Assembly (NCBI RefSeq): GCF_003545715.1
Contig: NZ_QVNU01000007.1
Coordinates: forward strand, 124,001-188,000
Reading direction: 5' to 3'
Length of the DNA: 64,000 bases
DNA from: Taibaiella koreensis
Lineage (GTDB): Bacteria > Bacteroidota > Bacteroidia > Chitinophagales > Chitinophagaceae
Under the pieces are notes generated by a model. That model was given only the letters and a program-made list of their open reading frames with translations, was not told the DNA's origin and did no database searches. The first letter of the stretch is position 1, and each line of letters begins with the position of its first letter. Positions 43,905 through 53,454 of this stretch are shown piece by piece. A program made the translations under genes and the position numbers.

Positions 43905-45881
43905 ATGCCACTTAATTCAAAAATACCTGCGGGCGAAATGGCCCAAAAATGGATCAACTATAAGAATACCTGCAAGCTCGTGAACCCTGCCAATAAGCGC
44001 AGCATCGAGGTGATCGTGATCGGTACCGGCCTGGCCGGCGCCTCAGCGGCTGCTTCGCTGGGGGAGATGGGCTACAAGGTGAAAGCATTCTGCTTCCAGG
44101 ATTCGGCCCGCCGTGCGCACTCTATCGCGGCACAGGGTGGTATTAACGCAGCTAAAAACTACCAGAACGACGGCGACTCTACGTTCCGTCTTTTTTACGA
44201 TACGATCAAAGGTGGCGACTATCGTGCCCGTGAGGCCAACGTCTACCGCCTGGCCGAAGTAAGCGCCAACATTATCGACCAATGCGTGGCGCAGGGTGTG
44301 CCTTTCGCCCGTGAGTACGGTGGCCTGCTCAGCAACCGCTCTTTCGGCGGTACGCAGGTACAACGTACCTTTTACGCCGCAGGCCAGACCGGCCAGCAAT
44401 TGCTCATAGGCGCTTACCAGGCCCTGGAGCGCCAGATCGCCCTGGGCAATGTAACGATGTACGACCGTCACGAAATGCTTGATGTGGTTGTGATAGAGGG
44501 CAAGGCCCGCGGCGTTATCGCCCGCGACCTGGTATCCGGTAAGCTGGAGCGCCATTTCGGTCATGCCGTCCTGCTGTGCAGCGGTGGCTACGGCAACGTA
44601 TTCTACCTGTCTACAAACGCTATGGGTAGCAATGTGACTGCCGCCTGGAAAGCGCATAAGAAAGGCGCTTATTTCGGAAATCCCTGCTTTACACAAATTC
44701 ACCCCACCTGTATACCGGTATCGGGCGATCACCAGAGCAAGCTCACCCTGATGTCGGAATCGCTGCGTAATGATGGCCGTATCTGGGTGCCCAAGAAGCA
44801 GAACGATACCCGCAAGGCAACCGATATTCCCGAAGAAGAAAGAGACTATTACCTCGAGAGAAGGTATCCCGCATTCGGTAACCTGGTACCCCGCGACGTG
44901 GCCAGCCGTGCAGCCAAAGAGCGCTGCGATGCCGGCTATGGCGTAGGTTCCAGCCGTCAGGCCGTATACCTCGACTATGCAGCTGCGATCGAGCGCTATG
45001 GCAAGATCGAATGCAACAAACAAGGCAATCATAATCCGCCGATGGACCTGGTGATCAAGCTGGGTAAGGAAGTGGTCAAAGAAAAATACGGTAACCTTTT
45101 CGACATGTACGAAAAGATCACCGGTGAGAATCCCTATGAGACCCCGATGCGTATTTATCCTGCGGTACACTATACCATGGGCGGCATATGGGTCGACTAC
45201 GAGTTGATGACCAGCGTTCCTGGCCTGTATGCCCTGGGCGAGGCCAATTTCAGCGATCACGGCGCCAACCGCCTCGGTGCTTCGGCCCTGATGCAGGGAC
45301 TGGCCGATGGCTATTTCGTTATCCCTTACACCATAGGCAACTACCTGGCCGATGAGATCAGGACGAAGGCTATACCTACCGATCACCCCGAATTCGTGAA
45401 GGCTGAAAAAGAAGTCGCCGACCGTATCGAAAAGCTGATGAGCATTAAAGGTACCGAGTCGGTAGAGAGCATGCACAAGCGCTTGGGTAAGATCATGTGG
45501 GACAAATGTGGTATGGCCCGTAACGCAACGGGACTGAAAGAAGCCATTACCGAGATCAGGGCCCTGCGCGAAGAGTTCTGGAAGAATGTAAGGATACCGG
45601 GAAGCGCCGACAGCATGAATACCGAGCTGGATAAAGCCAATCGTGTGGCTGACTTCATGGAGCTGGGCGAGCTGATGTGTATGGATGCCCTCGAAAGGGA
45701 AGAAAGCTGCGGCGGTCACTTCCGTGAGGAGTCGCAGACCGAAGACGGCGAAGCCAAGCGTAACGATGAGCAATTCATGTATGTAGCTGCCTGGGAATTC
45801 AAAGGCAACAACCAATGGGAGCTGCATAAAGAAGCTTTGGACTACGAGATCATGCACCCGACACAACGTTCTTATAAATAG
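43905..45881 (+). CDS. sdhA: Succinate dehydrogenase / fumarate reductase flavoprotein subunit
   Basis: A 658-residue flavoprotein oxidising succinate to fumarate. The FAD dinucleotide fold is [20 protein letters not shown]. The covalent-FAD histidine segment is [18 protein letters not shown], and the catalytic region includes [17 protein letters not shown] and [14 protein letters not shown]. The capping and helical domains follow ([15 protein letters not shown]). Length matches the b558-type enzymes of Bacteroidota. An unrelated gene, not sdhB, starts 15 bases downstream. Confidence 0.98.
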   Translation: MPLNSKIPAGEMAQKWINYKNTCKLVNPANKRSIEVIVIGTGLAGASAAASLGEMGYKVKAFCFQDSARRAHSIAAQGGINAAKNYQNDGDSTFRLFYDTIKGGDYRAREANVYRLAEVSANIIDQCVAQGVPFAREYGGLLSNRSFGGTQVQRTFYAAGQTGQQLLIGAYQALERQIALGNVTMYDRHEMLDVVVIEGKARGVIARDLVSGKLERHFGHAVLLCSGGYGNVFYLSTNAMGSNVTAAWKAHKKGAYFGNPCFTQIHPTCIPVSGDHQSKLTLMSESLRNDGRIWVPKKQNDTRKATDIPEEERDYYLERRYPAFGNLVPRDVASRAAKERCDAGYGVGSSRQAVYLDYAAAIERYGKIECNKQGNHNPPMDLVIKLGKEVVKEKYGNLFDMYEKITGENPYETPMRIYPAVHYTMGGIWVDYELMTSVPGLYALGEANFSDHGANRLGASALMQGLADGYFVIPYTIGNYLADEIRTKAIPTDHPEFVKAEKEVADRIEKLMSIKGTESVESMHKRLGKIMWDKCGMARNATGLKEAITEIRALREEFWKNVRIPGSADSMNTELDKANRVADFMELGELMCMDALEREESCGGHFREESQTEDGEAKRNDEQFMYVAAWEFKGNNQWELHKEALDYEIMHPTQRSYK

Positions 45882-45896
45882 GATCAAACCGCCCAA

Positions 45897-46790
45897 ATGA
45901 TCAGATCCCGGATAGTGCTGCTTTTGACCCTGCTCTTGCTGCCCCTGAGCAACATGATGGCACAGCAGCTGGAGGGTCAGTTGCTGGATAGCGAGGATAA
46001 ACAACCAGTGGCTTATGCCAATATTGGTCTGCCGGGAACGGAATTGGGCACCAATTCAGATGATCAGGGCTATTTCCGCATTGATGCTAGTGGTAATACC
46101 GACAAGGCGGTGTTGATTACATTAATCGGTTACGAAGATTATTCCGTAAAAGTCTCCGTCCTGGAAGCTGAATTAAAGAGCAACGGTAATAAGCTTTATC
46201 TTAAGAAGAAGGCGAATGAGCTCTCTGAAGTTGTGGTACGACCGGCAAAGCTGACCGTCGCCGAGTTGGGTAACGATGTGGCTTGTGCGGGAAAAGAAAA
46301 GGATGGTCTCCCTTTTCCGTTCATCTATGAAAAGAAGAAAAAGGGTGTTGTGGTGAAAGTAGATACCTTGACGGAGATCGGCACGCTGATGAAAGTGAAA
46401 AAGCGGAAGACCTTTATCGACAGCATACAGGTCAATGTGGGTAGCTGTACACATGCTGAGATCCTGTACCGGCTGAACATATATGAAGAGCTAAATGACG
46501 AGTTTAAGAATATACTGACGGAGCCGATCTACATCCGGTTGAAAAAAGAGCAGGTGGGTCATGTGATCCGGGTGAACCTCACTGATAAGAATATTGTGGT
46601 CAACCACAACTTTATTGTGAGTCTTGAAAAGGTGAAAGACCTGGGACCAGGTAAATTTACCGTGTGTGGAAAGATGTTTGGAGCGGCGATGTATATGCGT
46701 ATCGCGTCGCTGCACGACCGGTTTATCAAGCTGCCGATTATCGGTATGGGGATCAAATCCTATGTCACGTTCAGCGAGGAGGAAAAATAA
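45897..46790 (+). CDS. CarboxypepD_reg-like surface/periplasmic protein inserted between sdhA and sdhB
   Basis: A 297-residue protein with a signal peptide (IVLLLTLLLLPLSNMMAQQ). A CarboxypepD_reg-like domain follows (about residues 24-105): LEGQLLDSEDKQPVAYANIG, LGTNSDDQGYFRIDASG and LITLIGYEDYSVKVSV. The remaining ~190 residues are beta-rich with charged strands and have no named family that I recognise (ELSEVVVRPAKLTVAELG is the usual post-domain linker). Such proteins are common in the Bacteroidota envelope. It lies 15 bases after sdhA and 60 before sdhB on the same strand, so it must be cotranscribed with the respiratory complex; a functional link is unknown. Confidence 0.85.
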   Translation: MIRSRIVLLLTLLLLPLSNMMAQQLEGQLLDSEDKQPVAYANIGLPGTELGTNSDDQGYFRIDASGNTDKAVLITLIGYEDYSVKVSVLEAELKSNGNKLYLKKKANELSEVVVRPAKLTVAELGNDVACAGKEKDGLPFPFIYEKKKKGVVVKVDTLTEIGTLMKVKKRKTFIDSIQVNVGSCTHAEILYRLNIYEELNDEFKNILTEPIYIRLKKEQVGHVIRVNLTDKNIVVNHNFIVSLEKVKDLGPGKFTVCGKMFGAAMYMRIASLHDRFIKLPIIGMGIKSYVTFSEEEK

Positions 46791-46850
46791 GCAAAAGGAA
46801 AACCTGCGGCTGTGGCCGTTGTTATAATAAGATCAATTTAATTTTCAGCG

Positions 46851-47612
46851 ATGGAACATTACAATATGAACCTGACCCTTAAAGTATGGCGTCAGCAGAA
46901 TGCACAGGCTCAAGGTGGTTTTGAAACGTACCAGGTGAAGGATATTTCCTCCGAAATGTCTTTCCTAGAGATGTTTGATGTGTTGAACGAGCAGCTGATC
47001 AACGAGGGCAAGGAGCCGATCACTTTCGATCACGATTGCCGCGAAGGTATCTGCGGCGCCTGCTCTATGCACATCAACGGCCAGCCGCACGGCCCCTGGC
47101 AACAGACTACGACCTGCCAGCTGCATATGCGCGCTTACAAGGATGGGGATACTATCGTAGTGGAACCCTGGCGCGCCAAGGCTTTCCCCGTGATCAAAGA
47201 CCTGATGGTCGACCGTCGTGCATTCGATCGTATTATCCAATCCGGTGGTTATATCTCGGTTGATACCGGCAATGCCCAGGATGCCAATAACCTGCCCATC
47301 GACAAACATAAAGCAGATGAATCTTTTGCTGCTGCGGCCTGCATCGGCTGTGGCGCCTGTGTGGCTGCCTGTAAGAATTCTTCGGCTATGCTGTTCCTTT
47401 CCGCCAAAGTAGCGCACCTGGCCTTATTGCCGCAGGGTGAGGTAGAACGCAAGACCCGCGTGGTAAATATGGTGGACCAAATGGATAAAGAAGGCTTTGG
47501 TAGCTGTACCAATACGCAGGCTTGTGAGGCGGAATGTCCCAAGGGCATCTCTGTGCAGAACATCCGCCGCCTGAACGCCGAATACATCCGTTCTGTGTTC
47601 AGCGGAGATTAA
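46851..47612 (+). CDS. sdhB: Succinate dehydrogenase iron-sulfur subunit
   Basis: A 253-residue subunit carrying three Fe-S clusters. The [2Fe-2S] site is [18 protein letters not shown] with a following TTTCQLHM. The second motif is [18 protein letters not shown], and the third [16 protein letters not shown]. It conveys electrons from the flavin to the cytochrome subunit. The ATG at 46851 is used; an ATG 15 bases later is nearly equally good. It ends the operon and is followed by a strong terminator. Confidence 0.97.
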   Translation: MEHYNMNLTLKVWRQQNAQAQGGFETYQVKDISSEMSFLEMFDVLNEQLINEGKEPITFDHDCREGICGACSMHINGQPHGPWQQTTTCQLHMRAYKDGDTIVVEPWRAKAFPVIKDLMVDRRAFDRIIQSGGYISVDTGNAQDANNLPIDKHKADESFAAAACIGCGACVAACKNSSAMLFLSAKVAHLALLPQGEVERKTRVVNMVDQMDKEGFGSCTNTQACEAECPKGISVQNIRRLNAEYIRSVFSGD

Positions 47613-47657
47613 AGCGCTCTTCGCTGTAATACCAGTTGTATAAAATATTTCTGTAAA

Positions 47658-47690
47658 AGGCCGTCCGGACAAACCCGGACGGTCTTTTTT
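47658..47690 (+). terminator. Terminator of the sdh operon
   Basis: Stem CCGTCCGG / CCGGACGG extended by GG-TC pairs (about 11 bp, 6-base loop), followed by TTTTTT, 46 bases after sdhB. Confidence 0.9.
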
Positions 47691-47855
47691 GATGCCGTAC
47701 CCTGCCATACGTCGCCGGATGGCCGTCTCTTATCCCGGAGATCTCCGGACTTTAAACTGTTGAACAGGTTCTTGCTTTCATTATTCAAGCCCGCTTTCTA
47801 AATAAAAATAGCAAAATTTCCCCTATATTTATGGGCCCTATCCTAAACCATAACC

Positions 47856-49775
47856 ATGAAAAGAATACTACTCATCCTGGGCATTTGCTGCCTTTTACAA
47901 CACGCCTTTGCTCAAAAACAGGGAAACATCTGGTATTTTGGCCAAAGGGCCGGGCTTGATTTTAATACAACACCGCCTACGCCGCTTACCGGTATGTTGA
48001 CCACTGCTGAAGGTTGTGCCAGCATTGCCGATCCCGCTACCGGGCAGCCTTTGTTCTATACCGATGGGATCACGGTTTGGGACCGTACCAATACGCCTAT
48101 GCCCGGCAGCCTCACTACGCCCTTGAACGGAGACCCCTCCAGCACGCAGAGTGGTGTGATCGTACCGGTACCCGGAAGTAGCTCTATTTACTATATCGTA
48201 ACCACACCCGCCGAAGCCGGCTTTTACTCGCTCACCGCGGCCATGTGCTATAGTGTGGTTGACCTTAGCCTGAACGGAGGCAACGGTGATCTCGTTTCGG
48301 TCAACAATATCTTAATGGATTCTTCCACCGAGAAGATTGCTGTAACAGGCAATTGCGACGGTACAGGCTACTGGGTGCTTGGGCATCGCTGGAACTGCGA
48401 TAGCTTCTATGCCTTTAAGCTGACCAGCGCAGGTTTTGATCCGCCTGTAAAAAGTAGATCAGGTTCGGTACCGGCCCTGGGCGCCTCCGCTCAGACCTCC
48501 GAGAGCATCGGCTACATGAAGTTCTCAGCCAATGGCAGGCGGCTTGGTATGGCTACCTATTCACCTCAAAACTCGGTAGAACTATTCGATTTTGATGGTA
48601 CCACGGGTATCGTCAGCAACCCTGTTATCGATGTCTTTCCCGCGGGAGGAGGCTTCCTTTCCGATGGCGCTTATGGCTGCTCTTTTTCACCTGACAACAG
48701 CAAGTTCTATGTCAGCGTTTACTCGACACCGCAGAATAAGATCTATCAGTATGATGTAGAAGCGGGCAGTGGCGCCGCGATTATTGCCAGCAGGATACTT
48801 GTCGCAACCAGCGTTATACCCCTTTGGGCGCTTCAAAACGGACCGGATGGGAAAATGTATATAGCAGTTGGCGGCAGGGATGCCCTGGATGTGATTGAGC
48901 ATCCGAACGCCGCGGGGCTGGCCTGCAGCTATACACAAGGAGCCATTACGCTGGCGGCTGGCACCGTGTCTTCACTTGGTCTGCCCTGCATGGTAGAAAG
49001 CTTTCTTTCACCCATAGAGAACCCCTCATTTACCTTGCCGTCCGACAGCGTGATCTGTCTGGGAGATACGCTTGATGCGCCGCAGCGGGAGCATAGCACG
49101 TTCAGCATAACGCCGGCAAGCAGCGTTATCGTCAGTGCCGACAGTAGCCTTGTACGGTTTGCGCCCAGGGTTACCACAACCTATACCATATTGAAACGCA
49201 ATATTTGCAAAGGATACGACACGCTCCGGTTTACGGTGCATATCGCGCCAGGTCCTGTCGCCGATTTTGTCTTTGCACCGGCTGAACCTACGCTCTACGA
49301 CAAGCAACTGCGGTTGGTGAACCGGAGCAGCGGAGCCGTAACTTATGCCTGGTACGACCAGGAATGGACCTGGCTTTCTGCCGAAACCGACTATGCTTAT
49401 CCGATACACAAAGAGGAAGAGCCCTGCTTTACCCTGGTGGCTAAGGATCGCTTTCAGTGCGCCGATACGGCGACTAAGTGCGTTGGGATCAAAGATGTCC
49501 ACTATGTCATCTTCACGCCCAATTCTTTCAGCCCCAATGGCGATGGCAGGAACGATGTTTTCAGGATCAGTGGCGTCAATATCCAGCTGGAAAGCCTGGC
49601 TATATTCAATCGTTACGGGGAAAGAGTGTTCCTGAGCAATGATATCGACAAGGGCTGGGATGGTAACTTCAACGGAAAGGGCTGCGATGCGGGTACGTAT
49701 TTTTATCTCATCCGCTACAAGATCCCCACCGGAGAAACATTAAAGAAAAAGGGCGACGTCATCCTGATCCGTTAA
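47856..49775 (+). CDS. T9SS type B cargo (gliding-motility-associated C-terminal domain)
   Basis: A 639-residue secreted protein. The signal peptide ends QHAFAQ. Residues about 20-380 look like a WD40/YVTN-type beta-propeller: NIWYFGQRAGLDFNT, LFYTDGITVWDRTNTPMPG, YMKFSANGRRLGMATYSPQN, GCSFSPDNSKFYVSVYS and NGPDGKMYIAVGG. Two immunoglobulin- or PKD-like segments follow (about 385-545). The last ~90 residues are the type B sorting domain: IFTPNSFSPNGDGRNDVF, LAIFNRYGERVF, GWDGNFNGKGCDAGTYFYLI and the KKKGDVILIR end. The family is exported by T9SS through the outer membrane; ligand unknown. It is monocistronic. Confidence 0.9.
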   Translation: MKRILLILGICCLLQHAFAQKQGNIWYFGQRAGLDFNTTPPTPLTGMLTTAEGCASIADPATGQPLFYTDGITVWDRTNTPMPGSLTTPLNGDPSSTQSGVIVPVPGSSSIYYIVTTPAEAGFYSLTAAMCYSVVDLSLNGGNGDLVSVNNILMDSSTEKIAVTGNCDGTGYWVLGHRWNCDSFYAFKLTSAGFDPPVKSRSGSVPALGASAQTSESIGYMKFSANGRRLGMATYSPQNSVELFDFDGTTGIVSNPVIDVFPAGGGFLSDGAYGCSFSPDNSKFYVSVYSTPQNKIYQYDVEAGSGAAIIASRILVATSVIPLWALQNGPDGKMYIAVGGRDALDVIEHPNAAGLACSYTQGAITLAAGTVSSLGLPCMVESFLSPIENPSFTLPSDSVICLGDTLDAPQREHSTFSITPASSVIVSADSSLVRFAPRVTTTYTILKRNICKGYDTLRFTVHIAPGPVADFVFAPAEPTLYDKQLRLVNRSSGAVTYAWYDQEWTWLSAETDYAYPIHKEEEPCFTLVAKDRFQCADTATKCVGIKDVHYVIFTPNSFSPNGDGRNDVFRISGVNIQLESLAIFNRYGERVFLSNDIDKGWDGNFNGKGCDAGTYFYLIRYKIPTGETLKKKGDVILIR

Positions 49776-49953
49776 AGCCCCCATCGATATGTCGCCTGTG
49801 TACGGGTAAAAGAAGCAACAAAAAAGGAAAAAATGACGTTTGACCGGCTGGAGGCGCCGGTTTGAGCCCCGCCACTGGTTTGGATTGGGTGCATTTTTGC
49901 ATTCACAAAAAAATAGCAACGTTCCTTTTATCTAGTTTGTATCTTAGCCCCGT

Positions 49954-50646
49954 ATGTTAGCCGCCCCCCGTTTCCTGCCGCTCCTGAGTATCCTTTTGGT
50001 CTGTTTCAGCAATACGGCGCTGGCCCTGGTCATGAAAGGAAAGGTCTACGATCTGAAGACCAATCAGCCCTTGCCCAATGTCAATATCGTCAATACATAT
50101 ACCGATGCAGGCATCACGACCGACAGCACCGGCAATTTTACATTGAATGTGGAAAAGGGACACCTGGTCGAGTTCCGGCGCATTGGCTATAAGATAGCCC
50201 GCATCAGGATCGAATCGGAGCAGCTGCCCTATTACAATGTAGCCATGCGGGAAGGCGCCTTCGACCTGGAAGAAGTGGAGATCAGGGGCAGCAACTTTCA
50301 TACCGACAGCCTGGAGAAAAGAGAGACTTACAAATGGGCGATCGAGCATTACAAGCTGGAAGGGCTCGACGTGATCCAACATCCTTTCGATGCGCTGAGC
50401 AAACGGAACCGGCAGATCTGGGCTTTCCAAAAACGTTTTGACTATTTCGAGAAAGAGAAGTACATCGATTTTGTATTCAATGCCAAGTTGATCACCAAAG
50501 TGACGGGCATTGCCGATACTACCGATATGGAGCTATATCGCCGGATGTACCGCCCGGGGTACGATCAGCTGAAGGCCTGGACCGAATATGAATTCCTGGA
50601 ATACATCAAGAGTACCGGAGCCATCTTTAAGAGAAGAAGACAATAA
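49954..50646 (+). CDS. CarboxypepD_reg-like domain protein
   Basis: A 230-residue exported protein (signal peptide ending TALAL). The CarboxypepD_reg-like domain covers about residues 27-105: MKGKVYDLKTNQPLPNVNIV, TDAGITTDSTGNFTLNVEKG and EFRRIGYKIARIRI, then FDLEEVEIRGSNFHTDSLEK. The following ~110 residues are helical and charged (YKWAIEHYKLEGLDVIQHPF) with an Arg-rich end. It resembles the domain order of the sdhA-sdhB insert only in the first domain. Function unknown. Confidence 0.83.
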   Translation: MLAAPRFLPLLSILLVCFSNTALALVMKGKVYDLKTNQPLPNVNIVNTYTDAGITTDSTGNFTLNVEKGHLVEFRRIGYKIARIRIESEQLPYYNVAMREGAFDLEEVEIRGSNFHTDSLEKRETYKWAIEHYKLEGLDVIQHPFDALSKRNRQIWAFQKRFDYFEKEKYIDFVFNAKLITKVTGIADTTDMELYRRMYRPGYDQLKAWTEYEFLEYIKSTGAIFKRRRQ

Positions 50647-50703
50647 GTTGTTAACGCGGCGTAACCTGCCGCCGGTTTTGAATAGAATTAACAGGGATGA
50701 TAG

Positions 50704-50732
50704 GGCGCACTGCAGATTTTCTACAGTGCGCC
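50704..50732 (+). promoter_or_regulatory. Perfect inverted repeat just upstream of the lanthipeptide promoter
   Basis: GGCGCACTG (50704-50712), 11 bases, CAGTGCGCC (50724-50732), then TGCC and TATTTTTG. It may be the terminator of the preceding gene, with the T run doubling as the next -7 box, or an operator covering the -33 region. Sequence alone cannot separate these. Confidence 0.5.
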
Positions 50733-50736
50733 TGCC

Positions 50737-50744
50737 TATTTTTG
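50737..50744 (+). promoter_or_regulatory. Putative -7 box of the lanthipeptide precursor gene
   Basis: TATTTTTG, perfect TAnnTTTG, 20 bases before the ATG. The region where a -33 element would lie is occupied by the inverted repeat. Confidence 0.6.
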
Positions 50745-50763
50745 GGAGCAAATAAAAAAACCG

Positions 50764-50991
50764 ATGAAAAAGAAAAACTTGAGCACCAGGCTTACACTGA
50801 ACAAAAAAAGAATTACTACTCTGGGCGAGAACAACCAGCTTGACGTAAAAGGCGGCGCGATCAGCGTGAATATTTGCCAGCTTTCCCGGAAAGCGGCCTG
50901 CGAGCCTTCATGGGATTCGCTTTGCAACGCCTGCATTTCCCATTTATCCGGTTGCGACCGTTGTCCTACCTGGACCACTTGTGAAATGTAA
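50764..50991 (+). CDS. Class I lanthipeptide-type precursor (GG leader), orphan
   Basis: A 75-residue peptide. The leader MKKKNLSTRLTLNKKRITTL matches the Bacteroidota natural-product precursor leader (KKKxLSxxLxLNKKxIxxL) and ends in a double-glycine site, DVKGG. The 44-residue core after GG contains seven cysteines (NIC, AAC, SLC, NAC, SGC, DRC, TTC) and nine Ser/Thr, the composition needed for thioether rings. The gene has its own -7 box and a strong terminator. No LanB, LanC, protease-transporter or radical-SAM gene is in the window, so modification would need enzymes from elsewhere. Family call is from motifs; product and activity are inference. Confidence 0.85.
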   Translation: MKKKNLSTRLTLNKKRITTLGENNQLDVKGGAISVNICQLSRKAACEPSWDSLCNACISHLSGCDRCPTWTTCEM

Positions 50992-51033
50992 CCACGGCAC
51001 AGTTGCCGGAAGTGTGCTTGCCTGCACGCGCAT

Positions 51034-51067
51034 AAAAAGAGGCTATCCGGTTGGATAGCCTCTTTTT
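51034..51067. terminator. Bidirectional terminator between the lanthipeptide and SurA-like genes
   Basis: Perfect 15-bp stem AAAAAGAGGCTATCC / GGATAGCCTCTTTTT with a 4-base loop GGTT. It gives T tails in both directions and serves both convergent genes. Confidence 0.92.
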
Positions 51068-51091
51068 CATCTTATTTTCAGCGCTACTGGT

Positions 51092-52453
51092 CTATTTGTT
51101 GGCGCTTGCCGCAGCCGCCTTTACCCAGCCCTTTAGCTCGGTGCAATCCTGGTATTCCGGCGCGATCTTGATATAGTAAGTATTGACCCTTTGCATGATC
51201 CATTCATTGATATAGGTCGATTGCTTCTTGGCCAGCGCAGCGTGCTGAATATCGGCATAGTCGTCCTTCATATTGAGAATATGCGGATCGGTACGGCTTT
51301 TGAGGAAAAGGATCCGGGTAGCACGTGAGCCATAGGGATCGGTAAATATCTGGGGCTGCGAATATTCGCCCACTTTAAGCTCGCCCACCACCTTGGCCAT
51401 TTGTGGGTCCATGCCTTCTATCGCCAGCACGTTGCTGCCCGTATTCTGGTTGTAGATCATACCACCCGTCATTTTGGACTGATCGTCGGTGCTGAACCTT
51501 CCAACCGCTTCAGAAAAGGTGATCTTGCCGCTGACCAGGCCGGCGCGAACGCTGTCCAGCTTTTTAATGCCTTGCTGCAGATCTACATTGGTCACCTCGG
51601 GTATGATAATGATATGCTTTACCTTGGCTTCTTCACCCATACGGCGCACCATCTGGATAATATGGTAGCCAAACTTGGACTTGATCACCGGCGATATCTC
51701 CCCGGGTTGCAGGCGATAAGCCGCCGATGCAAATTGCGGATCGACTTCCTTACGCGTAATATCCATTTCGCCGCCGTTGTCTTTGGTGCCGTCCATACTA
51801 TACAGGCCGGCCATGGTGCCGAAGTCTTTGCCATTTTCGACAATTTCCTTGCGGATACCTTCCAGCTTTTCCTTGGCCAGTGCATCGATCTCCGGAGCTA
51901 CCTTAGGCTTGATCACGATCTGTCCCATCTCTACCGTAGCGGGGTAGGGCGGCAGGCTGTCGGGCGGCAGACCTTTGAAAAAAGCGTCGATCTCCTGGGG
52001 CGTTACCTTTACCTTATCCATGATCTGTCCCTGCATCTTATCGGCAACAGACTTATCTTTGAAAAAGGTCCGGAACTCTTCTTTCAGCTGGTAAATGGTA
52101 CGGCCGCCATTGGCTTCCTCAAAGGCTTCTTTACTGCCGTATTGCTGCATCATAGCGCGTATACGGTTGTCCAGGATGTTGTCCACTTCCTCGTCGGTAA
52201 CGACCACACTATCGCGGCCGGCCTGCTCAACGAGGACCTGCTGCGCCAGCAGGTTGTACAGCATGCCGCATTTGGCGCTTTCCTGCAGGGCGGCATTATT
52301 CTGCTTTTCCTGGTTGAACATTTCGTTGAGGTCAGACTGAAGGATGATCTTGTTGCCTACCTGGCCTACGATCTTATTGGCTACCTGGACCTGGGCCATT
52401 GCCGGTATGGCTGCCGCGGCCATCAGAAAAACTAATATTTTAATTCGGAACAT
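51092..52453 (-). CDS. Periplasmic peptidylprolyl isomerase / SurA-like chaperone
   Basis: A 453-residue SurA-type protein. The signal peptide ends AAIPAMAQ. The N-terminal chaperone domain shows ANKIVGQVGNKIILQSDLN and LYNLLAQQVLVEQAGRDSV. The first parvulin-like domain is near 170-280 (SPVIKSKFGYHIIQMVRRM). The second begins at VKHIIIIPEVTN and includes FSEAVGRFSTDDQSK. SurA helps outer-membrane proteins fold, which fits the many barrels encoded here. The ATG at 52453 is chosen; three upstream codons starting with TTG are ignored. Confidence 0.92.
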   Translation of the reverse strand: MFRIKILVFLMAAAAIPAMAQVQVANKIVGQVGNKIILQSDLNEMFNQEKQNNAALQESAKCGMLYNLLAQQVLVEQAGRDSVVVTDEEVDNILDNRIRAMMQQYGSKEAFEEANGGRTIYQLKEEFRTFFKDKSVADKMQGQIMDKVKVTPQEIDAFFKGLPPDSLPPYPATVEMGQIVIKPKVAPEIDALAKEKLEGIRKEIVENGKDFGTMAGLYSMDGTKDNGGEMDITRKEVDPQFASAAYRLQPGEISPVIKSKFGYHIIQMVRRMGEEAKVKHIIIIPEVTNVDLQQGIKKLDSVRAGLVSGKITFSEAVGRFSTDDQSKMTGGMIYNQNTGSNVLAIEGMDPQMAKVVGELKVGEYSQPQIFTDPYGSRATRILFLKSRTDPHILNMKDDYADIQHAALAKKQSTYINEWIMQRVNTYYIKIAPEYQDCTELKGWVKAAAASANK

Positions 52454-52635
52454 AGCCTGCAAAGATAAGCGATTGCTTCGTTGATTTTTGGTTAAACAGG
52501 AATTTTACCCTCAATTAAACTCATTTTTGATGGAATTAGTATGAATGGTCTCGTTATTCTTCAATGCCTGCCAAATCTTCTTTTTAAAATAACAGGTATG
52601 TTTTACCTTTAAGCCCTAAAATTAAACATGATCTT

Positions 52636-53334
52636 ATGGGATTCAATAAAGTGGTAGCCAACGCCGACGAGGCGATAAAAGACATCCGGGACGGCGCAGT
52701 CATTATGCTGGGCGGATTCGGACTGTGCGGCATACCCGAGAACAGCATTACCGCTTTGATCAAAAAAGGCGTAAAGGACCTGACCTGTATATCCAACAAT
52801 GCCGGTGTCGACGATTTTGGTATCGGTCTCATGCTGCAAACCCGGCAGGTAAAAAAAATGATCGCTTCCTATGTGGGCGAAAATGCTGAATTTGAGCGGC
52901 AGCTGCTCAGTGGCGAGCTGGAAGTGGAGCTGGTGCCGCAGGGTACCCTGGTTACCCGTTGCATGGCGGCGGCATATGGCTTCCCCGCAATCTTCACGCC
53001 TGCCGGTGTGGGTACGGAAGTAGCCGAAGGGAAAGAAGTACGCCGCTTCAAGGACAAGGATTACCTGGTGGAGGAAGCCTTTGAAGCCGAATATTCTATC
53101 GTCAAAGCCTGGAAAGGGGATACTGCGGGTAATCTCATCTTTAACAAGACCGCCCGTAACTTCAACAGTGTAATGGCTATGGCCGGCAAGATCTCTATTG
53201 TTGAGGTAGAGGAGCTGGTGCCTGCAGGCCAGCTGGATCCCAACTTTATCCATGTGCCCGGTATCTATGTACACCGCATTTTCCAGGGCAACAATTACGA
53301 AAAGCGTATTGAGCAAAAAACAGTCAGGAAATAA
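52636..53334 (+). CDS. scoA: 3-oxoacid CoA-transferase subunit A (SCOT alpha), without adjacent subunit B
   Basis: A 232-residue CoA-transferase alpha subunit. [19 protein letters not shown] carries the family GGFGLCGxP signature, followed by [39 protein letters not shown] and [15 protein letters not shown]. The heterodimer moves CoA from succinyl-CoA to acetoacetate. The catalytic glutamate lies in subunit B, which is normally the next gene. Here the next gene is dapD on the same strand, so scoB must be elsewhere or absent. Confidence 0.93.
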   Translation: MGFNKVVANADEAIKDIRDGAVIMLGGFGLCGIPENSITALIKKGVKDLTCISNNAGVDDFGIGLMLQTRQVKKMIASYVGENAEFERQLLSGELEVELVPQGTLVTRCMAAAYGFPAIFTPAGVGTEVAEGKEVRRFKDKDYLVEEAFEAEYSIVKAWKGDTAGNLIFNKTARNFNSVMAMAGKISIVEVEELVPAGQLDPNFIHVPGIYVHRIFQGNNYEKRIEQKTVRK

Positions 53335-53355
53335 GCATTCATTTTTCATAACGAT

Positions 53356-53454
53356 AGCTGTCCGGGAAATGCGGGGAAGGTCGGATAAAAGGCAAAGGGA
53401 TGTCAATATCCCTGCCGGAACCGTCGCTCCTGCCTTTGCGGACAGCTCTTTTTT
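53356..53454 (+). promoter_or_regulatory. Structured leader/terminator-like element before dapD
   Basis: An outer 9-bp stem AGCTGTCCG (53356-53364) / CGGACAGCT (53439-53447) is followed by C and TTTTTT (53449-53454). It encloses 74 bases that hold an inner hairpin: GGCA-aa-GGGAT (53391-53401), 6-base loop, ATCCC-TGCC (53408-53416). The T run ends 27 bases before the dapD ATG. It may be an unusual terminator of scoA or a regulatory leader of dapD; I do not recognise a known riboswitch class. Confidence 0.5.

Noticed and set aside
44043-46004. A 653-codon open frame on the minus strand opposite sdhA
   Set aside because: It is a shadow of sdhA caused by codon bias. Its translation has no domain or signal features, whereas the plus frame is unmistakable SdhA.
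51401-52435. A 344-codon plus-strand frame opposite the SurA-like gene
   Set aside because: Antisense shadow; the minus frame has a signal peptide and parvulin domains.
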